Assembly: GCF_003112515.1 (NCBI RefSeq)
Contig: NZ_BEVZ01000015.1
Coordinates: 1-55,215, forward strand
Source of the DNA: Streptomyces fragilis
GTDB lineage: Bacteria > Actinomycetota > Actinomycetes > Streptomycetales > Streptomycetaceae
Length of the DNA: 55,215 nt
Direction of reading: 5' to 3'
The notes under the pieces were generated by a model. The model saw nothing but the letters and a program-made list of their open reading frames with translations. It was not told the DNA's origin and did not search any database. Both the position numbers and the translations under genes were made by a program. The first letter of the stretch is position 1, and every line of letters starts with the position of its first letter. Shown here one piece after another: positions 42,006-49,997 of the stretch.

Positions 42006-43663
42006 CCGCCGTGACGACGGCCACCGTCTCGCGCGGCGGGGCCGAGGCAGCGGACCGGATGGCGGAGTACCGGCGGCGCGGCTGGTGGCGTGATGAGACG
42101 TTCCTGGACGACCTGCGCCGGCAGGCGCGGGAGCGGCCGCGGAAGCTGGCCGTGGCCGGGCGCCGGCTGGAGGAGGCCCGCACGGACACCCTGGACTACG
42201 CGGAGCTGTCCCGGCTGACCGACCGTTTCGCCGGGGCGCTGCTGGAGCTGGGTGTGCAGCGTGGTGACGTGGTGGCGGTGCAGCTGCCCAACCGGTGGGA
42301 GATGGTGCCGCTGCTGTTCGCCTGCATGGCGGTGGGCGCGGTGATCTGCCCGATCGCGCCGGCGTGCCAGGAGGAGGAGCTGCGGCACCGGCTGACGCTC
42401 ACCGAGGCCCGTGTGTGCATCACGGTCGCCGAGTGGGAGGGCTGCGCGCTGGCGCAGTGCGTTCAGGAGCTGGGCCGTGAGCTGCCGCTGGAGCATGTGG
42501 TGGTGGTGGGCGGGAGCGGGCCCGAGGGCACGGTCGACTTCCACGACCACTTCGTGCAGGTGCACTGGGAGCAGCGGCGTGCCGCTGATCTGGAGGGGCG
42601 TCAGCTGCGGCCGGACGAGCCGTTCGTGGTGCTGTTCACCTCGGGGACGACCGGTTACTCCAAGGGTGTGGTGCACAGTCAGAACACGGTGCACTCCGGG
42701 GTGCGCGGGTACGTCGACACCTTCTTGCTGCGCGACGACCTGGTGGCGGCGGTCACCACGCCGCTGGTGCACTACTCGGGCCTGGGCCAGGGGGTGCTCG
42801 CCGGGGTGATGCTGGGCGGGACGATCGCCTTCCAGGACGGCCCGGACCATGCGGGTCTGCTGGATCTGGTGGAGCGCTACGGTGTGACGCTGCTGTACGG
42901 TCCGCCGCCGACGCTGTCGGGGGTGGCGCGGGCGCAGCAGGTGGATCCGCACGACGTGTCGAGTCTGCGGCACACGGTCACCGGTGCGGCGCCGGTGCTG
43001 CAGCAGCTGGTGGACGAGTTGCGGGAGACGTTCGGTGCCCGCACGTACTCGGTGTGGGGCATGTCGGAGTTCGGTCCGGTGACCATCAGCCGGCTGGACT
43101 ACAACCAGGACTGGGCGGCGCACAGTCACGGCCGGCCGATCGATTCGATGGAGATACGCATCGATCAGTGCCATGACCCGTCGAAGCGGGCGGCGGTGGG
43201 CCGGCTGCGGGCGCGTGGCGCGTCGCAGGCGCTGGGCTACTTCCGGCAGCAGGAGTCCTTCGACGCGGAGATGACGTCCGACGGCTGGTTCGACACCGGG
43301 GACGTGGCGCGGGAGGACGGGCGTGGCGGTATCCGGATCCTGGGGCGTGCCCGGGACACGATCCTGCGGGACGGGATCGTGGTGCCGATGGCGGAGCTGG
43401 AGGCGATCATCTCCCAGCATCCGGCGGTGACGGAGGCGGCTCTGGTGGGTCCCAGCGGTCAGGTCGACGACCCGATCGTGGCGGTCGCGGTGCCGCGTGG
43501 CGGTGCTCGTCCCACGCTGGGGGAGATCCGGGAGCATCTGCGGCGGCACGGGCAGGACCCGCGGTTCTACCCGGAGCGGCTGGAGGTGGTGGACGCGCTG
43601 CCCAAGACGCTGACGGGCAAGGTCCGCAAGATCGAGTTGCGGGCACTGTACGCGGGAGGGTGA
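42002..43663 (+). CDS. Acyl-CoA ligase / adenylate-forming enzyme
   Basis: 553 residues, ANL superfamily. The P-loop-like A3 motif is VVLFTSGTTGYSKGVVHSQN (about residue 210); A5 is SVWGMSEFGPVTIS; A7 is WFDTGDVAREDGRGGIRILG; the A10 lysine is in LPKTLTGKVRKIELRAL. It is the size of cyclohexanecarboxylate/short-medium-chain acyl-CoA ligases, with no carrier domain attached. GTG 42002 overlaps the dehydrogenase stop. It is the last gene of the lysW operon; a perfect 12-bp hairpin follows. It may activate an acid partner for condensation or for the flavoproteins. Confidence 0.9.
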   Translation: MTAVTTATVSRGGAEAADRMAEYRRRGWWRDETFLDDLRRQARERPRKLAVAGRRLEEARTDTLDYAELSRLTDRFAGALLELGVQRGDVVAVQLPNRWEMVPLLFACMAVGAVICPIAPACQEEELRHRLTLTEARVCITVAEWEGCALAQCVQELGRELPLEHVVVVGGSGPEGTVDFHDHFVQVHWEQRRAADLEGRQLRPDEPFVVLFTSGTTGYSKGVVHSQNTVHSGVRGYVDTFLLRDDLVAAVTTPLVHYSGLGQGVLAGVMLGGTIAFQDGPDHAGLLDLVERYGVTLLYGPPPTLSGVARAQQVDPHDVSSLRHTVTGAAPVLQQLVDELRETFGARTYSVWGMSEFGPVTISRLDYNQDWAAHSHGRPIDSMEIRIDQCHDPSKRAAVGRLRARGASQALGYFRQQESFDAEMTSDGWFDTGDVAREDGRGGIRILGRARDTILRDGIVVPMAELEAIISQHPAVTEAALVGPSGQVDDPIVAVAVPRGGARPTLGEIREHLRRHGQDPRFYPERLEVVDALPKTLTGKVRKIELRALYAGG

Positions 43664-43689
43664 GACCCCCCCTTTTCCGGTTGATGACC

Positions 43690-43720
43690 ACCGGGGGGTG
43701 AGCCCCCGTCACCCCCCGGT
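43690..43720 (+). terminator. Terminator of the lysW operon
   Basis: ACCGGGGGGTGA at 43690-43701 pairs perfectly over 12 bp with TCACCCCCCGGT at 43709-43720 (7-nt loop), 26 bases past the ligase stop. It marks the operon end. Confidence 0.8.
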
Positions 43721-43804
43721 TCCCCCTCTCGCTTTCCCTCGTCGCTCCTCGTGCCCCTGCCGTCCCCTCCCCTCTCCCCATCGCTTCCCCTCCCCCCTCC
43801 CCCC
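43720..43804 (+). repeat. Polypyrimidine tract 2
   Basis: About 85 bases, mostly C and T (CCCCTCCCCTCTCCCC; TCCCCTCCCCCCTCCCCCC), between the lysW-operon terminator and the aminotransferase gene. Confidence 0.8.
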
Positions 43805-43874
43805 GTGTCGTCCGTCCCCCGTTTTGTTCGGTTTCCGCCCCGTGTGGGGTGGTGTTGCGCAGGAGGCGTGAACC

Positions 43875-45164
43875 ATGACCTCGTCCGTGCCGGTGACCAT
43901 GTCGGCGACCCTGGCGGCCGACCAGGAGCTCGAGCGCCGGCGGCGTGCGGGTGAGCGGGTGCTGTTCTTGGCCAGCGGGGAGATCGGGCTTCCGGTGCTT
44001 CCCCAGCTGCGGGAGCGGCTGTCCGCGGCGGCGGGCCGCAACGCCTACGGGCCGGTGAGCGGTGATGAGGAGCTGCGTGCGGCGGCGGCCGGGTACTGGG
44101 GCCGTCGCGGGCTTCGCACGGATGCGGCGGACGTGGTGTGCGGGCCGGGCAGCAAGCCGCTGCTGTTCGCGCTGCTGCTGGCGGTCGGTGGCGGGGACGT
44201 GGTGGTTCCGGTGCCGAGCTGGGTGAGCTACGGCGCTCAGGCGCGGCTGGCCGGTTGCCGGCCGCTGCCGGTGGCCACGCGGCCGGGTGAGGGCGGGGTG
44301 CCCGATCCGGACGTGCTGCGTGAGGCGGTGGTGGCGGCCCGGGCCGCCGGCCGTGATCCGCGGTGCGTGGTGGTGACGGTGCCGGACAATCCGACCGGCA
44401 CGGTGGCCTCCGGCGAGACGGTGCGCCGGCTGGCGGCCGTGGCGGCGGAGCTGGACCTGGTGATCATCTCCGACGAGATCTACGGCGATCTCGTCTTCGA
44501 CACCCGGCGCCCGGCGCTCTCCCCTGCGCTCTTCGCCCCCGAGCGGACGGTGGTGACCACCGGGCTGACGAAGAATCTGGCGCTGGGAGGCTGGCGGATG
44601 GGGGTGGCCCGGCTGCCGTCGGGCCCGCTGGGCGGCGCCCTGCGCGAGCGCCTGGTCGGCGTCGCCAGCCAGGTCTGGTCGAGCACGGCCGCACCGGTGC
44701 AGGCGGTGGCGGCGTACGCCTTCGCCGAGCCGCCGGAGGTGCGGGCTCATGTGGCGGCCTGCCGGCGCCTGCACGAACGGGTGGTCCGCGAGGTGGCGGG
44801 CCTGCTCACGGACGCGGGCGCCCGGCTGGCCCCGGTACAAGCCACGTGCTACCTGTATCCCGATTTCGAGCCCCTGCGCGAAAGCCTGCGCCGGGTCCAC
44901 GGGGTCCGGGGCGCAGGCGAGCTCGCCGCACTGCTCGGCAGCCGGTGGGGGGTCGGGGTGCTGGCGGGCACTGCCTTCGGCGAGCCGGGCCACTCGCTGC
45001 GGCTGCGGCTGGCGACCAGCCGGCTCTACGGCGACACCGACGCCGAGCGGTGGGCGGCGCTCTCGGCGCCCGACCCGCTGGCGCTGCCCTGGATCGAGGC
45101 GTCCCTGCAGCGGATCGGGCACGTCCTCGCGGAGCTGACCGGCACTGCCGGGAGACGGCCCTGA
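43875..45164 (+). CDS. Class I/II PLP aminotransferase
   Basis: 429 residues, fold-type I. It has the small-domain start VLFLASGEIGLPVLPQL, YGPVSGDEELRAAAAGYWGR, CVVVTVPDNPTGTVASGETV (the conserved Asn-Pro), LVIISDEIYGDLVFDTRRPA (Asp and Tyr on PLP) and the PLP lysine in VVTTGLTKNLALGGWRMGVA. The substrate Arg is expected in the C-terminal SLRLRLATSRLYG. ATG 43875 follows AGGAGG. It lies after the lysW-operon terminator and a pyrimidine tract, so it starts a new transcript. It could aminate the carrier-bound aldehyde (a LysJ role), although LysJ itself belongs to the class III family. Confidence 0.88.
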   Translation: MTSSVPVTMSATLAADQELERRRRAGERVLFLASGEIGLPVLPQLRERLSAAAGRNAYGPVSGDEELRAAAAGYWGRRGLRTDAADVVCGPGSKPLLFALLLAVGGGDVVVPVPSWVSYGAQARLAGCRPLPVATRPGEGGVPDPDVLREAVVAARAAGRDPRCVVVTVPDNPTGTVASGETVRRLAAVAAELDLVIISDEIYGDLVFDTRRPALSPALFAPERTVVTTGLTKNLALGGWRMGVARLPSGPLGGALRERLVGVASQVWSSTAAPVQAVAAYAFAEPPEVRAHVAACRRLHERVVREVAGLLTDAGARLAPVQATCYLYPDFEPLRESLRRVHGVRGAGELAALLGSRWGVGVLAGTAFGEPGHSLRLRLATSRLYGDTDAERWAALSAPDPLALPWIEASLQRIGHVLAELTGTAGRRP

Positions 45165-45169
45165 CCGAG

Positions 45170-45234
45170 CCCCCTCCCCCCTCCCCTCTCCCCTCTCCCC
45201 TCTCCCTTCCCCTCTCTCCCCTCTCTCCCCTTCC
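45170..45234 (+). repeat. Polypyrimidine tract 3
   Basis: 65 bases consisting only of C and T (repeating CCCCTCT units), between the aminotransferase and FAH-fold genes. Confidence 0.85.
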
Positions 45235-45322
45235 CGGGGCGGGTGGGTTCTTCCACTGCGTCGCGTGCGGCACACGGCCGGGCGCGGCCCGTCACTTCGA
45301 CGACCTTGAGGAGGTCATTGAC

Positions 45323-46258
45323 ATGCCTGTGCTCTTCGAATGCGAGTACCGCGGGCAGCGTTACGCGGGTGTGAGGCTTCCGGTGCCCACCGAGCCGCTC
45401 ACCCTGTACCCCGTGTCCGACGGACAGCTGCGGCAGGCCGTGCTCGCCGGCGGTGGCGCCGACGCCCTGCTGGAGTCGGTGACCGCCGGCGGTGAGCCGG
45501 TCACCGTCGCCTACGGGGACCCGCAGGTGCGCTACCTGCCGCCGCTGCTGCCCACGACCTCCGGGAACTCCCTGATCACCGGGTTCATGGGGACGCACCG
45601 CTCGAAGTTCCCCCGCCCGCCGGCGCCGGACGAGGAGTTCACCGCCCCGAACTGGCTGATCAAGGGGTTCGGCGCGTGGCTGGAGACCAACGGCGGGCCG
45701 CTGACGGTTCCGGCGTCGGCGAGCGCGCTGCTGGAGGAGCCCGAGGTCGGACTCGTCTTCGTCAACGACGAGGAGGGCACACCGCACTACGCGGGCTACA
45801 CCTTCGCCAACGACCTCAACGACATCGGGCTGCACCTGCAGAACCCCTGGGGCTGGACCCCCTACGCCAAGCTGTGCGACACCTCGATGACGCCGTGGCT
45901 GTTCCTGGACGAGCCGCCGCGCAGCGTGAGCGGGCAGATCGTCATCGAGCGGGCGGGCGCCGTCGCGTGGAAGGGTGACTTCACGTGCGGTGCGGACGCG
46001 CTCTTCCAGCGGGTGCCGGACATGGTGGACAACCTGTTCTCCTACCCCGGCATGCGCCGCCCTCAGCTGGTGAACTACCTGCTGCTGGGCTCGGACAAGG
46101 CCAGCTACCACGCCGGGTTCCGCATCGCCGACGGCGACCGGATCACCCTCGACATGGCGAGCCACGGCGTGGTGCTGTCCAACGAGGTCACCTACGCCGC
46201 TCAGGCGGGCACGGCCGCCTCGGCGGGGTTCACCGCCTGGGGCCGGGCCGCGTCCTGA
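45323..46258 (+). CDS. FAH-fold (AraD1/GguC-like) protein
   Basis: 311 residues. The second half has the fumarylacetoacetate-hydrolase-type pattern: LEEPEVGLVFVNDEEG (the E-x-E metal region), YAGYTFANDLNDIGLHLQNP, PYAKLCDTSMTPWLFLDEPP and YLLLGSDKASYHAGFRIADG, closing GDRITLDMASHGVVLSNEV. FAH-fold enzymes act on acyl-pyruvates or hydrated sugar acids (hydrolysis, dehydration, decarboxylation). The first 100 residues are less typical. ATG 45323 follows GAGGAGG. Its end overlaps the convergent merR gene by 58 bp. A role on a 2-oxo acid intermediate is plausible from the fold and the adjacent metallolyase cluster. Confidence 0.72.
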   Translation: MPVLFECEYRGQRYAGVRLPVPTEPLTLYPVSDGQLRQAVLAGGGADALLESVTAGGEPVTVAYGDPQVRYLPPLLPTTSGNSLITGFMGTHRSKFPRPPAPDEEFTAPNWLIKGFGAWLETNGGPLTVPASASALLEEPEVGLVFVNDEEGTPHYAGYTFANDLNDIGLHLQNPWGWTPYAKLCDTSMTPWLFLDEPPRSVSGQIVIERAGAVAWKGDFTCGADALFQRVPDMVDNLFSYPGMRRPQLVNYLLLGSDKASYHAGFRIADGDRITLDMASHGVVLSNEVTYAAQAGTAASAGFTAWGRAAS

Positions 46259-46614
46259 GCCTCGCGGACCGCGTCGAGGTAGCCGGCGATGGCGTCACGG
46301 TTGCGTTCCAGGCAGCGGATGCGCTCGGTCATCCGGTCGCGTTCGCGCTCGAGGGTCGCGATGGTCTCCTCGGTGGCTCCCGAGATGCGGATGGCACGCG
46401 GGGTGTCCATGCACGGCAGGACCTGCTTGATGATCCGGGTGGGCAGCCCGGCGTCGAGCAGGCCGCGGACCTGGAGCACCCGGTCGACGCAGGACTCGGC
46501 GTAGTCCCGGTAGCCGTTGGCGGACCGCCTGGAGGTCAGCAGTCCCTGCTGCTCGTAGTAGCGCAGCAGCCGGCGTGACGTGCCGGTACGGTCCGACAAC
46601 TCCCCGATCAGCAT
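46201..46614 (-). CDS. MerR-family regulator
   Basis: 137 residues from ATG 46614. The winged helix-turn-helix is MLIGELSDRTGTSRRLLRYY with EQQGLLTSRRSANGYRDYAE, then the helix LDAGLPTRIIKQVLPCMD and the dimerising coiled coil TIATLERERDRMTERIRCLE. A possible extended start lies 67 bp further upstream. It has no metal-binding Cys cluster or drug-binding domain, so the effector is unknown. Divergent from the MFS gene with a MerR-type dyad between them, it probably twists that promoter into activity. Its 3' end overlaps the FAH-fold gene. Confidence 0.88.
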   Translation of the reverse strand: MLIGELSDRTGTSRRLLRYYEQQGLLTSRRSANGYRDYAESCVDRVLQVRGLLDAGLPTRIIKQVLPCMDTPRAIRISGATEETIATLERERDRMTERIRCLERNRDAIAGYLDAVREAQDAARPQAVNPAEAAVPA

Positions 46615-46639
46615 GTGACCCACACCACCTTCCATCCAC

Positions 46640-46672
46640 TTGACCTTCACATCAATGTAAGGGTTTGAGCAT
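46640..46672 (+). promoter_or_regulatory. MerR-type promoter/operator of the MFS gene
   Basis: TTGACC at 46640 serves as a -35. The near-palindrome ACCTTCACATCAATGTAAGG (46643-46662) occupies the long spacer, as at MerR/SoxR promoters with a 19-bp spacer, and a weak -10 (TTGAGC) starts at 46665. The MFS ATG is at 46679, so the transcript would be nearly leaderless. Confidence 0.7.
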
Positions 46673-46678
46673 ACAGCC

Positions 46679-47890
46679 ATGACTACTTCCCAGGCTGAAT
46701 CACCAGCATCCGCGTCCCCCGACGAGAGCAGGAACCGGCGGCTGCCCTGGTCCCCTCTCCTGGCACTGTGCACGGCGGCGTTCATGGGCATCCTCACCGA
46801 GGCCCTGCCCGCCGGCGTCCTGCCCGAGATGGCCCGGGACCTGTCCGTCAGCGAGTCGGCGGCGGGCCAGTCGCTGACCATCTACGCGCTGGCGACCGGT
46901 GTCGCGGCGATCCCCCTGTCGGTGACGACGGCGGCGTGGCGGCGCAAGCGGCTGCTGCTGCTGGCGGTGGTGACCTTCGCCGTCGCCAACATCGTCACCG
47001 CCGTCTCCGCCAGCTACCCGCTGACGATGGCCTTCCGGCTGCTGGCCGGTGTGGCGGCGGCCGCCGTGTGGGCCGAACTGGTCGGCTACGCGCGCCGGCT
47101 GGCGCCGCCCCACCTGCAGGGGCGGGCCATCGCGATCACCATGGCGGGCATCCCGCTGGCCCTGTCGCTGGGCATCCCGGTGGGCACCTTCCTCGGCGGC
47201 CTCTTCGGCTGGCGGCTCACCTTCGGCCTGGTCGCGCTGATCTCCGTCCTGCTCCTGGCCTGGATCGGCGTGTCGGTTCCCGACGCCCCCGGGCAGAAGG
47301 CCGGACAGCGCGAGCCGATCCTGGCGGCCCTGAAGCTGCCCGGCGTGGTGGCGGTGCTGTTCGTGGTCGCCGCCTACGTGCTGGCCCACAACGTCCTGTA
47401 CACGTACATCGCCACGTTCCTCGACGAGTACGAGATGGGCGCCCGGCGCGACCTCGTCCTGCTGGTGTTCGGCATCGCGTCCATGGTGAGCATCTTCGTC
47501 ACCGGCGCGGTCGTCGACCGTAAGCTGCGGCAGCTGACGGTGGGCTCCACCGTCTTGTTCATCGTCGCCTCGGTGATGCTGGCCCTGCTCGCGGAGAGCG
47601 ACGCGGTGGTGTACACCGCGATGGTCCTGTGGGGTCTGGGCTGGGGCGGCGTGGCCACCTTGCTGCAGACGGCCGTCACGGACGCCGGCGGCGACCGCGG
47701 CCAGGCGCTGCTCGTGACCACCTGGAACTCCTTCATGGCCGGCGGCGGCGCGGTGGGCGGCCTGCTCCTCGACGGGATGGGCCCCCGCTCCTTCCCCTGG
47801 AGCGTGCTGCTGCTCCTGGCGCCGGTGCTCGTGGTCGTCGTCGCCGCCCGCCGGCACGGCTTCCCCGCGAAGCGGCCGGGCACCGACTGA
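46679..47890 (+). CDS. MFS (DHA1/AraJ-type) efflux transporter
   Basis: 403 residues with 12 predicted helices. It begins with a polar tail of about 24 residues, then SPLLALCTAAFMGILTEALP and the motif-A-like loop TTAAWRRKRLLLL. Later parts are GYARRLAPPHLQGRAIAITM, AYVLAHNVLYTYIATFLDEY and LLQTAVTDAGGDRGQALLVT. This is the AraJ/CmlA-like drug or sugar efflux group. ATG 46679 has no Shine-Dalgarno sequence, consistent with a nearly leaderless mRNA from the MerR promoter. It is a likely exporter for the cluster product or its self-resistance determinant (inference). Confidence 0.88.
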   Translation: MTTSQAESPASASPDESRNRRLPWSPLLALCTAAFMGILTEALPAGVLPEMARDLSVSESAAGQSLTIYALATGVAAIPLSVTTAAWRRKRLLLLAVVTFAVANIVTAVSASYPLTMAFRLLAGVAAAAVWAELVGYARRLAPPHLQGRAIAITMAGIPLALSLGIPVGTFLGGLFGWRLTFGLVALISVLLLAWIGVSVPDAPGQKAGQREPILAALKLPGVVAVLFVVAAYVLAHNVLYTYIATFLDEYEMGARRDLVLLVFGIASMVSIFVTGAVVDRKLRQLTVGSTVLFIVASVMLALLAESDAVVYTAMVLWGLGWGGVATLLQTAVTDAGGDRGQALLVTTWNSFMAGGGAVGGLLLDGMGPRSFPWSVLLLLAPVLVVVVAARRHGFPAKRPGTD

Positions 47891-47902
47891 GACGCCTGCC
47901 CG

Positions 47903-47984
47903 GGCCCCGGCCCCGGCCCCGGCCCCGGCCCCGGCCCCGGCCCCGGGCCCGGGGGCGGGGGCGGGGGCGGGGCGGGGGCGGGGT
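47903..47984. repeat. (GGCCCC)7 and G-rich tandem repeats
   Basis: Seven copies of GGCCCC from 47903 to 47944, followed at once by GGGGGC units to 47984. Both strands hold runs able to form G-quadruplexes. The repeats start 12 bases after the MFS stop. Confidence 0.9.
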
Positions 47985-48149
47985 CACGGCCTGCCGGCGG
48001 CCGGGCGTCCGGCGGACGCCCGACGCCCGCAGGCCCCCCCGTCCTCGGCCCCCGGTCCCCGGCCCTCCCCCGCAGCCGGCGGCCCGCAGCTCCCCCGAAG
48101 CTCTCGGCCCGCAACTGCCGGCCCGCGGTCCCGCAGTTCTCGGTCCGCG

Positions 48150-48545
48150 GCGCTCGAGGGCCCGGGGCGCGGAGGGCCGAAGACCCGAAGACCCGGAAGG
48201 CCGGAGGTCTGGATATTCGGAGGCCTGAGGGCCTGGAGACCCGGAAGCCTTCGGGCCTGGGCGTCCGAAACCCCAGGGGTCCGGATGCCTGAGGGCCCGG
48301 AGGTCTGGAAGCCCAGGAACCCGGAGGTGTGGAGACCTGGGAACCCGGAAGCCTGGAGACCCGGAGGGCTGAGGGCCCGGAGGCCCGACGTCCTGGAAGC
48401 CTGAAGGGCGTGCGAGCTCGGAGGGCGTGGAGGCCTGGGCCTGAGCGCCTGGGCCCCTGGAGGCCCGCAGGCCTGGGGCCTTGAGGGCTTGAGGGCTTGA
48501 GGGCTTGAGGGCTTGGGGGCTTGGGGGCCTCAGGCCTGGAGGTGT
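48150..48545. repeat. Degenerate short-unit repeat field
   Basis: About 400 bases of imperfect units of roughly 8-9 and 16-24 bp built on GGCCTGGAGACCCGGAAGCC, for example near 48240 and 48350. It ends in near-perfect GAGGGCTT repeats (48480-48530). The minus strand is open but would encode only a Pro/Gly/Ser repeat without a family. I treat it as non-coding. Confidence 0.75.
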
Positions 48546-48577
48546 GGAGGGTGGCAGGGGGTCGGGGTGGGGAGGGG

Positions 48578-49252
48578 TCATCCTCGGCCCATGCGGTAGC
48601 CCACTCCGCGCATGGTGATGATCCAGGAACTCGCTCCCAGCTTGACGCGCAGGCTGCGGACGTGGGTGTCGATGGTGCGGCTGGAGTCGGTCCAGCTGGT
48701 GTCCCAGACGCTGGCCATCAGCTCCTTGCGGGTGACGACGGCGTCGGGGCGGGCGGCCAGCATGTGCAGCAGGTCGAACTCCTTGCCCGTCAGAGCGACC
48801 GGCTCGCCCCTCAGGCGCACCTCGCGGGTGACCACATCGATGCGCAGGGGGTCCAGCACGATGACGCGGGGCGGCGCCGGGCGCCGGGCACTGCGGCGCA
48901 GCACCGCTTCGATGCGTGCGGCCATCTCACGCGAGCCGCAGGTGACGTCCACGCAGTCGTCGGCGCCGGCCTTCAGGGCGAGCACCCGGTCCATCTCCGC
49001 CTGTCTGGAGGAGACGGAGATGATCGGCTTGTTGTCCGACCTGCGGATGGACCGGCACACCTCGATCCCGTCGATGTCCGGCAGGTCGAGGTCCAGCAGG
49101 ACCAGGTCGGAGTCCTGATGTGCTTTCAGGGCCTCGGTCCCGGTCTCCACGCGGCTGACCGCGTAGCCCTGTCTGCGCAGGGCGTGCATCCTCGCCTCCG
49201 CCTCGGTGGCGTCGTCCTCGACAACCAGCACGCGGATCACCGTCATCGTCAC
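48578..49252 (-). CDS. Atypical OmpR-family response regulator
   Basis: 224 residues. The receiver domain (1-115) has the acidic pair VLVVEDDATE and phosphoacceptor LVLLDLDLPDIDG, a Ser at the switch position (IISVSSRQAE), but DDCVDVTCGSREMAARI where the conserved Lys-Pro should be. The OmpR winged helix (125-224) has LTGKEFDLLHMLAARPDAVV and DTHVRSLRVKLG. Loss of the Lys suggests phosphorylation-independent control, as in JadR1-type antibiotic regulators of this family. GTG 49252 lies 7 bases after GGAGG; ATG 49246 is possible. No histidine kinase gene is nearby. Confidence 0.88.
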   Translation of the reverse strand: MTMTVIRVLVVEDDATEAEARMHALRRQGYAVSRVETGTEALKAHQDSDLVLLDLDLPDIDGIEVCRSIRRSDNKPIISVSSRQAEMDRVLALKAGADDCVDVTCGSREMAARIEAVLRRSARRPAPPRVIVLDPLRIDVVTREVRLRGEPVALTGKEFDLLHMLAARPDAVVTRKELMASVWDTSWTDSSRTIDTHVRSLRVKLGASSWIITMRGVGYRMGRG

Positions 49253-49406
49253 CGCTCCCCCTCCAGCGCCTTGTCGGTGCGGGTGCGCGCACCTGCACCG
49301 CACCCGCGCAAATAATAGTGCTCTTTTTTTTTGAAGTGCCAGTGCGTGGCGTCTACTGTGACCAGACAGCCTGTCCCGGCTGTGACGGAAACGAAGGATC
49401 ATGGGG

Positions 49407-49997
49407 ATGCAGGACAGAGCTGCCCGGACCCGACGGCTTGTGCTGAGGGCTGCCGCCCGTGAGTTCGACAGCAACGGATACGCGGGATCGTCGCTGTCAC
49501 GGATCACCAGGGCCGCCGGCACCTCCGTGGGAGCCCTCACCTTCCACTTCCCCAACAAGGAGGAGCTGGCGGGAGCGGTCCGCGCGGAGGGGTACCTCAC
49601 CACCCGCGCGACCGTGCGCACGGTGACGGCACGCCAGGAACCCGCGCTGCGAGCGGTGGCGTCGCTGAGCGTGGCGCTGACCACGCTGCTGGAGGAGGAC
49701 GTGACGGTGCGGGCGGCCGCCCGGCTCAGCCGCGAGGACGCCGGCGGCACCCCGCAGTGGATGTCGGCGTGGTGGCCCGCCGTCGAGGAGCGGCTGCGCT
49801 CCCCCGGCGTGGCCCGCACGTCGGCCGAGGCCCGCGCGCTGGCGTCACTGTCGCGTCTGCTGGTGCTCGGGGCGGAGAACGACATACGCCGGCGCGCGGC
49901 GTGCCCGGGCACACCCGACGGGCGCCCCGCGCAGCGCGTGGCCCACATCTGGGAACTCGTGCTGCGCGGCCTGACAACCCCGCCGGAGGTGGACTAG
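49407..49997 (+). CDS. TetR-family butyrolactone receptor-like regulator
   Basis: 196 residues. The HTH region is FDSNGYAGSSLSRITRAAGT with SVGALTFHFPNKEELAGAVR, the pattern of ArpA/ScbR-type proteins (ALTFHF in place of ALYFHF). The ligand domain (SVALTTLLEEDVTVRAAARL) is short and Arg-rich, more like pseudo-receptors (ScbR2/JadR2 group), which sense antibiotics rather than butyrolactones. ATG 49407 is 8 bases after GAAGGA; ATG 49401 is too near. Divergent from the OmpR-type gene over an A/T-rich spacer with a nine-T run (49324-49332). Its stop overlaps the convergent SDR gene. Confidence 0.85.
   Translation: MQDRAARTRRLVLRAAAREFDSNGYAGSSLSRITRAAGTSVGALTFHFPNKEELAGAVRAEGYLTTRATVRTVTARQEPALRAVASLSVALTTLLEEDVTVRAAARLSREDAGGTPQWMSAWWPAVEERLRSPGVARTSAEARALASLSRLLVLGAENDIRRRAACPGTPDGRPAQRVAHIWELVLRGLTTPPEVD

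Noticed and set aside
41342..43549. 735-codon minus-strand open frame
   Set aside because: Antisense to the dehydrogenase and ligase genes; His/Arg-rich composition artefact.
47733..48581. Minus-strand Pro/Gly/Ser repeat protein
   Set aside because: Covers the simple-repeat field and runs into the MFS gene antisense; no ribosome binding site or family.
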